NCBI GenBank assembly: GCA_013399855.1
Contig: VXAY01007483.1
Span: 821,074 to 885,073 of the forward strand
Direction: 5' to 3'
DNA: 64,000 nt
Origin: Oxyruncus cristatus
Taxonomy: Eukaryota > Chordata > Aves > Passeriformes > Cotingidae
The notes beneath the pieces were generated by a model. It was not told the DNA's origin. It was given only the letters and a program-made list of their open reading frames with translations, and searched no databases. This document shows positions 41,826 through 53,100 of the stretch, one piece after another (within the stretch, counting starts at the first letter, position 1; each line of letters begins with the position of its first letter). A program made the translations under genes and the position numbers.

Positions 41826-44245
41826 TGGGAATGCTGTTCACCTTTCCTCGCCTGTACTTCAAAAGGTCACATCTGGCAGACTTTTGTGGCAAGTCTTAGT
41901 TGCTTCTTGTGTGAAATGTTAATGCCAGATCAGTTCCACTGGCAGGGGCAGGATTCAGGATCCTTCATGGAGTATTGTTTGTCCTCTTTACTGATCACTG
42001 GAAATGTAGTTTGGGAATGATTGTCTCTTTGTCCCTGGAGTCGATGAGCAGTTTCAGGTAACATGTACTGTCAGTGTTCAGCACCTCTGAAAGTGAGGGC
42101 ACATGAATTGCAAACTCAGGGTGCCCTAATAGGAGGTTTCCAGGTGTGATCACATACTTGGGAATGTGAAAAGCTCTCAGCAACAGCAGCAGCTCCACAT
42201 GATCTCCTTGGTCAACTCTGTGAAAGCAAATTGGCCCTTTTCAGAGCCAAAATATTCTTGTGAGGTGTACCTTTCACAGCTGCACAGATGCTTCACCAGG
42301 AGAGCAGAGGCTGAAGCAGTTGGTTCTGCAGGTAGGTTTGCTGACAGTGCCAGTAAATGGTTGTACCCCAGGGAGAGCCTAAACTCCATATATTAACTTG
42401 GAATTCTCTTCCCCGGATCAGCATGACTACCTGTTACTCGAGCATCTCTTCTGTAATTTCAATTATCCAACACTCAGAAGATAAAAGGGAAAACATGTCT
42501 GTTTCCCCAGGGAGAGGCTTCTCTAAAATGCAAAGTATTTTTGCTTGTGTTTTTGCGCCAATGCACAAGGTGGAAGGTTTGGGGAGGTTATAGCAATATT
42601 TAAGTATTTGTTAGAACTCTTGGAGGAGAGAAATTAAATCCTTGTGGTTTCTAGCTCCAGCCTGGTATCTCATTATCCTGTACAGACCTGGGAGGAAGTT
42701 TCCTCAGTTATTAATATGAAATTTCTTGCCACTTTTCCCAAGACTGGCTGGTATCTTGGGTGGTGTTAAGGGAGGAAGAGGTACGAGGAAAAAGTGTTCA
42801 GGGATTTTTACAAAAAATAGCTTTCCTTTAAAGCCTCAGCTCTGCACAGCAGAAACAGACTTCAGTGAAAAGTGCCATTTTAAGGGAGGGAGGTGGTCAC
42901 AGCCACTGTTAAATCACAAAGTGCTGGGTGCTGCTAATGAAATCTGTATGGAAGATGCTGGTTTCTCCTCTCCCACCTTTTCAAGCTGTTGTAGGCAATT
43001 CCACTCCCAACTAGTAAAGACTCTGGGGGTATTTGTTGATTTTTTTTTTCCTGTGGACAGTTGTGTTGTATTCCCACTCTTCAATTACAGCCAGTTCTTG
43101 TTTTCAGAGCAGGAGTGGAATGTTCTGCCTGTTTATTCTTGGGAGAAGATATTTGTCTTTACGAGCTCGTAAAGCTATTAAAAGACTGTGTTTTCTGCTC
43201 TCTTCGGGATTACAGGCTTTAGAAGTTGCTTCAAAACAAGTCTCCTTGAGCTTGGGGCAGAAGGGGTGTGACTGAGCTGCTTTGATGGTGGAGGCTGCTC
43301 TAGGTAGCCGCAGGATGGTGTGATCTGGGAGATGTTCTGAGCCAGAGGAGTCTGACATGAGTCCGTGTTGTGCCATTGCCTTGGAGAGTGTTACACGAAA
43401 GCCATGAAAGCAGCTTGAGGCAGGAGGTCCCTGGTTCTTCTGGGGGATCTCCTGAAGGTGGGTCATGTGCAGAATTCATTTCAGGATCCTCTGCCTGTCA
43501 CAACGAGGCGCCCACAGGTCCCGAGGCAGAGAAACGCGAGCGCTGCCTGAGCCCCTGCTGGGAGCCCCAGGGCAGGCTGCTGGGGCTGGTGCCCCGTGGG
43601 ACCCGCTGGCCCTTCCCGCCTGAGTGCCCAGTGCCTGTCCCTGCCTGTCTTCTGCCAAAGGCTCACCAGACTGTGGCTCCACAGGGAACAACACCCGGGT
43701 CTCCTGCCCACTGCCTGCCACGCAGGGAAACTGTTCCTGGACCTTTTGTAGCCAACTCCAATCCTGGCTGTTGAGCTTCAAGTGACTTCTGGGTGTGCAT
43801 TTATATATAGAGTACCCTCCTCCTTGCTGATGGTTGATCCACAGCTTGACCTTCTAAAGTGACTCCTAATTATCTCATCTGTATTTTGGTTCCACAGCTT
43901 ACTCAGCAGCTTATTAACTGCAAGTTATGGTGCTGTTGCCACAGCTCTCGAAATAAAAGTATATCCCCAGAAACCTGCTTAAAATGCAGGAAATCTTATT
44001 TAGGGGCTTATCTTCAAATTGTTTTACTACTTATTCCTCTGTCAGCTGTTTTGTGCCCCCCTACAAGTCTGGCATGCGCAGAGAAGAGTAGGAATTGTGC
44101 CTTTGAGCTTTACTTCTGGTTATAACCTTCATTTTCTGTGTAACCTTGGCCAGTCCTTTTGTTCCTCTGAGACCCAGGTTGCCTCCAGTCCTTGCACTGG
44201 TGTAGGCTGTGTAGTCCAGGTGCAAAGTACTACGTAGAGGCCCTG

Positions 44246-44262
44246 TGCTGTAATTTACAGCA
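44246..44262. repeat. 17-bp inverted repeat
   Basis: Arms TGCTGTAA and TTACAGCA flank a single central T. It lies directly upstream of two more inverted repeats. Confidence 0.9.
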
Positions 44263-44270
44263 GCACCTCT

Positions 44271-44309
44271 GGTTCACCTCAGTGAACCTCTGTTCACTGC
44301 TGTGAACAG
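44271..44309. repeat. Array of alternating GTTCAC/GTGAAC hexamers, 10-bp phased
   Basis: GTTCAC at 44272, GTGAAC at 44282, GTTCAC at 44292 and GTGAAC at 44302 alternate in orientation exactly every 10 bases. They form two consecutive hairpin-capable inverted repeats, with 7-bp and 8-bp arms and 4-base loops. The hexamers resemble nuclear-receptor half-sites (RGKTCA). Confidence 0.85.
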
Positions 44310-45574
44310 TAGCTTCCTCCACGGGGATGTCTTTGCATGACCAAACCCTGCAGTTTTATATTGCAGGAACCCCTCTGCTCCAGCTGCCTGGGACTTAAAA
44401 GGGTTTTCAGCCGCTTTTCTGCCTTTCACTGCAAAGTTGCCTCGGGCCTCTGGACCCTGCTGAGCTGCCCAGGTGAAGCTCTGAGTTACCATGTTGATTT
44501 GCTTCTTACCTGGAGCACCTCTGGACAAGCTGAGTGGGTAAGTGGTGATTCTCTCAGTGATGGTGTCAGAAATACCTGTTATTGGCCAGCAACAGCTCTT
44601 GAGCAGAAACTCCTGCTCTCACAGCAGCACTAAGGTGGGTCTGTAAGTGAAGTGTCACAGGGAGTTTCCCACCTGTGACTTCTGCCACCAGGTCATTTGT
44701 TTCTGTGCCACCCCTCTCCTCTTTGTCTTTGGACTTCTAGGATAGAAAGCTGCCCCTTTCCCTTAGACAGGGCTGTCATCCAGAGTTTACGGCCTCTTTC
44801 TGGAAAGTTTCTAAAGTTCAGCCTAAGAACTCAGTACAGAATCACGTAAGAGCGAGCGGGGCTGAACAGAGAGCAATCTCGTGCTTAAAATAGTAAATCT
44901 GTCAAGGCAACAACCGAGCAAGTGCGGGGGCAGCGCATGGGTTTGTAATTCAAGCAGGGTTGGTTTGGAAAATTTCTGCTGCTGGGAAGAATGTCTTGGA
45001 TGAGAAGCCCATCACCTTTGCGGCTGCCAGGAGAGGGCGGCAGCAGCGGCCCCGCGCCTGCGCCCGTCCAGGCTCAGCCTGGAAAAATGCTTCCAGGAAT
45101 TGCCGTCATCAGCCCCGAAGCCAAACTCCCTTTTTCTCCCTGCATGAATCATGCGGATGTGAAGTGCTTGTGTTTCCGGAATCCAGCTGAATTTATTACA
45201 GGACCATCTCTTCCCCTCACCTGCACGTGTAAATCTCAAGCGTTTCTCAGATGCCTCCCAGTAATCCTCTTCCCTTCCCGCTCCAAAATTGCACTGCGGG
45301 GTTCGTGCGTGGTTGGAGGCCCTTAAAGTGCACAGGGCAAGTGCTCAGGAAAGCCAAAGTCGTCATTTCTGGGAGAGAAACATCCTCTCCCCCTTCCCAG
45401 CTGCGCTGGACCCGGTCCTACCTGCTGGTATTTTTAGACAGCAGAAATCTGAAGCGTAGCCATGAGCTGTGGGAGTGTTATCAGTGCTGGGAGGACTGGG
45501 CATGGTGAGGGTCAGCCTTCCCCTGGTGTTCTGCGGTTACAAAGCAAAAAACCCATCGGCCTCTTGAGCTCTGG

Positions 45575-45584
45575 CTATAAATAG
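45575..45584 (+). promoter_or_regulatory. MEF2 consensus site overlapping a TATA-like box
   Basis: CTATAAATAG fits the MEF2 consensus YTAWWWWTAR at every position and also contains TATAAATA. It sits inside an imperfect dyad (GGCTAT AA ATAGCC). No gene is known to start just downstream, so a distal muscle-type enhancer or a weak noncoding promoter are both possible. A chance match cannot be excluded. Confidence 0.4.
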
Positions 45585-46421
45585 CCCCAGAGAACAGCGT
45601 GCCCTGGCAATGGGAAGGCAGGCTCTGCGCTCCCGCTGCCAGCACAGCACCCGTTCCTGCTCAGGGGGTGACTTGGGGAGCAGAGAAGGCCAAAGGGTAA
45701 CTTCTCAAGGTAAAAAAAGAGGCATGCACATGCAGTTCCCCCTTTTAAGTTAATAGTCAATGAGTGTGTGAATGTTTCCAAAGGTTTCCTCTCTGCCAAT
45801 CTATGGAGGATGTGAGTAGTTCCAGCTCACGCTCCAAGCCTGGTTTTGTTTGAAGTGAAGCAGCTCTGGAGATCCCCTTGAGAGTCAGCCAAAAGACAGT
45901 CGTCACACTGACACTGCTCTTTGTGGCAGCTGATCCCAGTGCCAGGGATCTCTGCTTTATTCACTGACTCTGGGCCTGTCCTGCTCCATCTCTCCCTCCG
46001 ACTCATAGCAAGAGTCCATCAGCCTTGGCTGTGCTCGGCACAGCCTCCAGCTGATGGGGCCAGAGCAGAGGTGAGCATTTGGTGTGGGGAGAAAGGAGAG
46101 GGAGAAATATCATCTGTGCCTGGGACTGAAGTGCTAAGCAGAGGAGAGCTCTGCAGGCAGGAGAGCTGCCCGGGTTTAACTTGCACCTGTTTGTTCAGAC
46201 GGCCCAAGCTTCTGTGTGAACGTGTTCAGTGCTTAGGGTGGACCTGGCTGACCTTTTCCTGGCCAGCTTCAGACCAAACACAGCAAGAAAATACAAGCAC
46301 GTACATATGGCTTGATGTGGGTTTGGGGTGGTGTCACTCAGACCAGCACAGGAAAAAAAAACCTTAGAGAAGAACCGATCACATCAAAACCGTGGCAGCA
46401 ATCTCAGAAAACAAAACACCT

Positions 46422-46427
46422 TTTATT
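46422..46427 (-). terminator. AMZ1: AMZ1 poly(A) signal AATAAA
   Basis: On the - strand AATAAA begins 123 bases past the AMZ1 stop and is followed by a G/T-rich stretch (GGTGTTTTGTTTT). It gives a compact 3' UTR of about 140-150 bases. Confidence 0.75.
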
Positions 46428-46549
46428 CCCCTGGGGAGTTGCTGTTCCTCTCTGACAGCAACTACTTGGGGTTAGGAAGGTTGTAAGCAGGGCAGTAACG
46501 TACCCAAAGCCATGGGAGCAAAGCTGGCCCAACCCAAGGCAGACCCAGC

Positions 46550-47119
46550 CTAGTTGTCCTCCCACCGCCAACGATGAGGGGACGATTCCCCTTTGGACAG
46601 TTTTCTGGAACTCAGTTTCCTCCTCAAGGAGGAAAATTTGTCTCCAAGAACTTTCCGCAGCCCAGTGTTGTCCCTGGCAAAGGGCAGGTCCTTCCTCATA
46701 GCAGGCAGCTGTCCTGTAAACATTTCCCACTTCGCCAGGGCATCCACGGCCTCGTCTACCTGAGCCAGTTCCTCCTCGGAGACGTTCCTCTCCAGGGCAG
46801 CGATGCACATCTCCAGCCACAGCTCGTAGTCCTTGATGGTGTCCGTGGACTTGGCGGGCCCGGCGAGCTGGGGCTGGCTCTGTGGCTCTGCCAGGGAGCA
46901 CGGCTGCTCGTCCTGCTCCAGCTCAGGGCCGATGGACAGGCCCTGGCTGCACGTGTCCGGGGTCAGCGGCTCCGACAGGGAGGTCACGGCCTCGGAGTCG
47001 TTCTCGCAGCACATCCCGGAGTCAGAGCTGAATGGAAGGATGTCCTCCGAGGCAGACAGGTCTGATGACTCTTTCCTTGGCCACATGGACAAGACAGTCT
47101 GTGTCCAAGCGTAGAGCTT
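46550..47119 (-). CDS. AMZ1: AMZ1 coding exon 6 (C-terminal exon)
   Basis: This 570-bp exon encodes residues 315-503 and the stop. It follows a CTCACCACAG acceptor and starts KLYAWTQ. It has a polar, acidic middle (SDSGMCCENDSE and SEPLTPD) and a conserved end: EMFTGQLPA, GLRKVLGDKFSSLRRKLS and a basic tail. The C-terminal region is specific to animal archaemetzincins and its role is not known. The many serines in acidic context suggest phosphorylation, which is inference. The frame continues upstream of the acceptor to 47266, but that part is intronic. Confidence 0.96.
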   Translation of the reverse strand, partial: KLYAWTQTVLSMWPRKESSDLSASEDILPFSSDSGMCCENDSEAVTSLSEPLTPDTCSQGLSIGPELEQDEQPCSLAEPQSQPQLAGPAKSTDTIKDYELWLEMCIAALERNVSEEELAQVDEAVDALAKWEMFTGQLPAMRKDLPFARDNTGLRKVLGDKFSSLRRKLSSRKLSKGESSPHRWRWEDN

Positions 47120-50100
47120 CTGTGGTGAGAGGGGAAAAGGTTTCATTGTAGAGAATGAGAGAAGCCAGTAACACCTTTCCCAGTGTTTGCCAGGTAAACC
47201 TGTTTGTCTTGGGTGGCCCAGCTTCAGCTGCCACGGTCCTCTCTGCCAGAGGATGGGTTCAGGCAACTCATGGTGACCCTATGAAGCAAGAGCTTTCTCT
47301 TGTCTCATTTTCTTGGAGCCAGTGTTTGTGACAGAGCTGCTTCCAGTCAGATGTGGACTTAATCTGCTCTATTATTGAAGATGGTAGGAGAAAGCTGCAC
47401 CAAATCACTCCCTGCTGTGTGGATGTGATCTCCAGGAGAGCCAAGCCAGTGCCTCTCCAGAGGAAGCTGTGTCATTATAAAAGCTCCTGAGATAGTGGTA
47501 AAGAATCTTGTTTTGTCATGTTGTTAATGCCTGTGGTAAAGTGCATTTCATTCCTAAGAATAGCTCTTCCCCTCTCGATCTGAATTGCACAAGTGGGAAG
47601 GCTGGGCTCCAGGAAAGAATTAATGAAAGGAAAATGTCTGAGACAATTTCCTTTTTAAAATACTAAATGCTACAATGAGGCATAAAACAGATTTCTCCTG
47701 GCACATGTATTCCTTATGCTTTAGGGAATGAATTGCAGTACTCCAGTCATCCCTGGATAAAAGGTGATCTCTCCCTGTTGACGGGGGGGCAAGAGGGGGA
47801 GTTGTGTGTTTTTTGGTGGTTTTTTTTTTTTTTTTCATACCCTTGTGGCCTACTTCTTTGTGTTTACTTTCTGTAGCTCTCAGCTGACACCTTTGCACAG
47901 CCCCTGGTTGCTCTAAGGAACAGCAGTAACAGTATTAGCCTGGGATGTCACCCCTGGTGTTCCAGGCTGGGTCTGTCCGTGCTGGCTCCATTGGAGGAGC
48001 AGGCAAGAGCTTCCCAGCCCTGCAGAGCTCCCTTCTCCCGCAGTGCCCTGCTGCTCCCTCCCCCTTCCCTCCTCTATTGCTCTCTCTTCAGGCAAGTGGC
48101 AGAAAGGATAAAGAGCTCAAATTGAGTGGGTGGGAGGAATCGGCCCCGGTTCTCATTTCAGTCTGTGCATGAAGCCTCGGGGAAGAATTTCATACAAGAA
48201 TAAAATGGACTCTTTCAGCTTAGTTAGTCCACCCTGCCCCCTCCCTCTGGGGCAAGAAAAATTGTAAAGGGCCAACTTTTCTCCTGCCTCATCCCACCTC
48301 CCATGGCCCTTCCCTCCCTCTGGGTTTATGAAACAAAGGCGGTGCCAGAAGCTGCAATGGGAGCTGGACTGGGGGACAGCAAAGCTACTGGAAAGCTGCA
48401 ACCAGCCTGTGATTTTATAGTGTCCCTTAAAATTCCCAGGAATAGAGAATCTGGGAAGGAATCACAACTGCTGCTCAGCCCAATTCCCAAGTAGGAAAAA
48501 AAAGCTGTGGAGATGTGGATGTTCAAACACTAGATGTGAATTATTCAAGGCAAAAGAAGGGGATGATTGACTCAAGATCACTACCAGAACCCCAAAACTC
48601 AATCTCTCATCCTTTGGGTGGTTTACTGATTTAGACTTTGTGTGAGTTTTTAGGGCTGCAGCCTCCTTCTGTGTTCTCCTGTTTAACTAGGAAGGGATAA
48701 CCTCTGCATGGATTTTGCTTATCCACAGGCAAGAGCATTTTGAAGTGGATGCCCACCCCAAGGATGTCACAAAGACCTGTTGTCTCTGTTTGTGTGGCCG
48801 CTGCAGCATCATCAAGGTGCTACATCCAGAAGAGCCGGGCATGCTGCAGAGGCAGCAGGTAGAAATGTTGGTTGTGGTGGGGAAAGACCGGGAGAATTAA
48901 TTTGTTTTCGGTTTTCAAGATGACTCACGCTGGCATAAGCAGCTGTGATGAAAAAAAAAAAAAAAAAGAGGAGTGTGTTCCTGAATGCAACTCAGATAAA
49001 TAAATAGAGGGGCTCATTCTGCTGCTTAAGGACTGGTTTCCTGCCCCGTGTGCTGCTCTGCCCATAACAGTGTCTCAGTCCCAGACGTCAGCAGTGTCTC
49101 ACCTGCTGCTGGTGAGGCACAGCCAGGGTCTGGCATTTCCTGGAGTTGTTAGGGGTGTCTGGGGCTGTTTTGTGGCAGAGGGAAATCCATGATAGTTTCC
49201 CAAAAGGAAATGTGACTTCAGACTTGCACTTGACGTTCTTGGCAAGTTAGCTTTGCTATCTGATATTGTCTCCAAATGCTTTCTGCTCTCTTCTGTCAGG
49301 TTCCTTAACTATTTAATTCATCTCTGGCATTTATGTTTCCTCTCAACATTATGGCAAAGCCTCTTACAGAGATTATCACAACTCCCTTATACCAACTTTT
49401 ACTGTATCTAGCTGAGCTTTGCCTTGTCAGGGAAGCAGATGTGACACTTGGCAAGTGTATCCTTCCTTCAGGTTTGTGTTCCCTGTTGCTGGAGGATGCT
49501 GAGCCAATTACAGTATTTGCTGGAGGTGTAGAGGCAAAAATGTTTCTAGAAAAGCTTAATTCAGGCAGCAGTTCTCTTCTAGAAAGCACTGGCAGGATGC
49601 TGACGGGCTGGGTGTTTAAATAAAGTGGAATTTATTCCTGTTAGTCTGGCAATTTAGCCTCCTCTTGGACAGGTGTGGGGACCAAACACCCACAGAGTCA
49701 GAGAAGGGTCTGACAGCACCACAGAAAAGCAGCAAAACCACACCAGTGTGTATTTTCCCACGTCCTTTGCCATGATTCTGTGTGTCTGATTGCAAGCTGA
49801 ATGAAACTACAGGCATCCCCTTTCTCATTCTGCTCCTATCTTGTTACAAATACAACCCACAGACTTTAAAATAGGCAGCCGTGGAAAATCCTGTCTCTGA
49901 ACATGATGTGTGTCAGACAGGAATTACAGCCAGGGAGAAGATGGGTGCTGAGTGAGAATGCTGACATTATTTCTATTCCACCAGCCATTTGGCTATGGAA
50001 TCCTGCTTTTTACAGAGTGAGGTGGAAAACCCCTTGCAAGAGCTAAGGGTGTCTTAGTACTATTCCTGGTTTGTCTAAATGTGGTGTTAGCAGTTGTATG

Positions 50101-53100
50101 GGTGGGAGAGAAGGGACAAAAGATGAGTCTCCTCCCTTATTAGGGGGTAATAATTTGGGATCCTTTCTCATATCTTTAAACAGAGGAACAGCAGCAAAGT
50201 ACACATTTAATATTTCCTCCCTGTTCCCAGCAGCCCCAGAGAGGCAGAAATCCAGGGTGGCACAGGAAAGGGTGTTGCTGTGGCAATCGGTGCTCCCTGC
50301 CTAACTCGGGCTTGGAATCTGCCTGCCCTCCCCACCTCATTTTTGGGAGTAAGAAAACATGGCTGGACTGTGGCACTGGTCCCGTGGGAAGAGCCAAAAG
50401 CCCTGTGGAGCTTGTGCAAGGTGCTTCCTCGTGACCAACACCCCGGCGTTCAGGTGTGAGCTGCTTCCTTAGCACCTCGCCCTGGGAGCGCCTGCCCACA
50501 CCACGCTGCTGCTGCTCGTTTACCCTGTGGTTTGGGGGCAGCTGCCCTGCTCCCCGCTCGGCCCCTCGCTCCAGGAAGGCCTGGGGGGTCTCACCCTGTA
50601 GCGCTCGATGAGTTTGAAGCCCACGACGTGCTGCAGCTTCCGCAGGCAGATGGGACACGGCTCCAGGGGCCGCAGCAGGGCCTCGTCCAGGCTCAGGGCT
50701 CCCTGCATGATGCACTGCAGCCAGCGGCACGTCCCCAGCCCCATCAGGTGGCAGATCTCATGACAGGTCACCTTTCAGGAGAGCAAAAATCACAGCAGCG
50801 CGTTGTCATTCCTGCTTCCACTGCCCCCTCCTCTTCCTCCTCTGCTGTTCCGCTTTCCCCCCAGCCCTGACGGTCTAAACTGTTGCTCAGCTCTGGCAAT
50901 CCTCCAGCACGGGCCTTTCTGAGGTGAATGGAGAACCTGGCTCCCTTCTCCCAGCTCCCCCAGCATCCATGTTTGTGTTGCGGAGAAGGAAGGGTGGGTG
51001 TGGGAGAAGCAGCTGTGGGAAGCCCCCGTGGGCAGAGTGTTCGGAGCTGTGGGGCAGTGCTGCTGTCGCTCTCCCCCAAGGACACTGTGGTTTTTGGAGG
51101 TTTTTTGTTGTTTTGGGGATTTTAAGGAGGGAAACTAGTCCCACTGGGGTCTGAAAAGAGCAGCACAGTCCGTGTGAGAAATCTGAGAAGCTATTGGCAA
51201 TAACAGATCTGGGCCCTTCCAAAACAGACGCTATTAACATTTGTGCCAAAGCAAAAAAAACTAAGCTGGAGTCAGCTGGCGAAGCACGACTGCCTTGGGA
51301 ATTGGCAACCGTGGAAAGGCTGAGGATGGAGGATTCCTTTCCTCCTCCCTTTGCCACCTAATCTCATTGGAAATTACTACAGGAAAAGACCTCAGACTTG
51401 AAAATCCTGAGCAAATGCCAGGGGAGCAAAGAGAAATGGCATCGAAGGTGCTGGTGTGGCTGCTCCACGTGGGCCAGCTTTGGGAGGAACATCAGAGACA
51501 GAGCTGGCCCCGGGGAGGTGTTGGGATGAGGGAGGACAGCACTCCTGAACAGGATGTGTTGGAGATCAAGGGGGGTTAAGGGTGTCTGCATATATTTACA
51601 TGTGCAAACCTGCCTCAGGTATTTTTCTCATCCATGTAGCAGGTCTGGCACATGGACCTCTCCCCTTATGGATGCCAGTGTCTGAGGAAGACAGTCACCC
51701 CTTCCCAGCCATCCGTTAGTTACACGCAGCTCCGCCAGATATTCTGATTAACTCCAAATTCTGAATCAGCTCATAGATCCTACTGGCCCTGCACTGCCTG
51801 GCAAGCAAAGTACCCAGGATTATCCAGGCATGAGCCTGGGAGCTCAGCAGGGTTTTATCTCAGTGCTGCTCCATGCCATAACCTGGTGTAGTGGAAGGTG
51901 TCTTTGCCCCTGGCAGGGTGTTGGAACTAGATGGTCTTTAAGGTCCCTTCTAAGCCAAACCATTCTGTGATTCTGTGATAAGGTAAGTCCTGTAGCCTCA
52001 CTATAACTGACGGTATTGTTGTCTACACGGTGCGGTAAAATGCAAGCTCTTTATGTCTGAATTAAGTGTGTGGCCTTAGCCATGATTGCCTGTGCCTTCT
52101 GGGAGCAGAGTCTCATTCCTGCTTCGCTGGGCTGAGACACAGATTATGCCCAGGCCTGAAATATTTAACCCTACACAGGAAGAACCATGGGGCGCAGGAG
52201 ATGGCTGGTCCTACCTTACAGCACTGGACCATCTCCTGGGCACTGAACTGCAGCGTCCGGTCTCTGCTCTCCTTGAGGACCTCACACAACTCTTCCTTCT
52301 GTGTGGGTGGGTTCAAGCTGCTACAACCAGCCTGGGGGAAATCCCCAGAAAACCTGGCAAAGCTGCAGACTCCCACTTCTGTGAAGAGAGGTGAGTACAA
52401 GTTAGGCATCCGCACTCTCACGACTGTCTTAGGCACCTTAGGCAGCACGAAAATACAGCTGTTGTAGCACAGTCCAGCTGAGCACACAGGGTGTGATGAG
52501 ACCCCCTTTCCAAAAGGTTTGTAGCACCTTGGTTACCTTTGTCTGCTTCAGGAGCCCCAAATCCCCTAGTTTTAAATTGGGAAAACCTAGTTCCTCTTAT
52601 CAGGGATTGAATAACGCGTCAAGGATAAGATTTGGCTGTTCCAGCCTCCCAGGGAAGGCTTTTTTGGTACGGTGCTGCCTTATTCATACGCAGTGCTAGA
52701 TCATCATGGGACACCAACCCCACCTTGTCCTGGAAGGAATTTGCTGAACGTGAAGCTCCAGGTCTCACATGGATAAAGATCCAACAGAGTAAGTCCAAGG
52801 ACACACAGGGCATCCATGGGCTTGTTGTTCTTCAGGAAATTCAGGATCCCATCTGGAAAAACACAAGAGAGACGTTCATTAAAATGAAGCATCCCTGGAA
52901 GGCACCTGAGAGCCAGAATTCTGCTGCTCACAGGGAGGAGGGTGTAATCCAAGCCTCAGGCAGACAGAGCTGCTCCATTCGTTATCTCAGATGGAGAACC
53001 ACAGCTGGGTAGCCCATTCCCTGAAATCAGAGCAGACCTGACTTTGGAAACGGTGCTGAGCACAGAGTTAAAACAGAGCACAGCCAAGGGCAGGGATGTA

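Larger units (their letters stand above)
41350..46400. other. Spacer between the convergent GNA12 and AMZ1 3' ends
   Basis: About 5 kb separate the two poly(A) regions. No conserved coding exon is visible; open frames on both strands near 43.4-43.8 kb lie in a GC-rich block and show no known domain. The stretch holds a perfect 20-bp palindrome (41806-41825), a cluster of inverted repeats (44246-44309), GC-rich blocks (43.49-43.76 and 44.99-45.07 kb) and a MEF2/TATA-like motif (45575-45584). It may contain regulatory DNA or an unannotated noncoding transcript, which sequence alone does not show. Confidence 0.7.
47120..50594 (-). other. AMZ1: AMZ1 last intron
   Basis: This 3,475-bp intron lies between the catalytic exon and the terminal exon. 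It contains a poly(T) run at 47820-47835 and a poly(A) run at 48951-48967. No further exon or recognisable element was found. Confidence 0.9.

Noticed and set aside
43370..43774. A 134-codon open frame in the spacer
   Set aside because: It lies in a GC-rich block with a similar open frame on the other strand and no domain. Kept only as a composition finding.
46574..47065. A 163-codon open frame opposite AMZ1 exon 6
   Set aside because: Shadow of the real coding strand, which matches AMZ1 throughout.
49544..49584. Two TTCTAGAA heat-shock-type motifs 33 bp apart
   Set aside because: Each has only two of the three or more GAA units needed for a good heat-shock element, and the motif also occurs elsewhere in the window.
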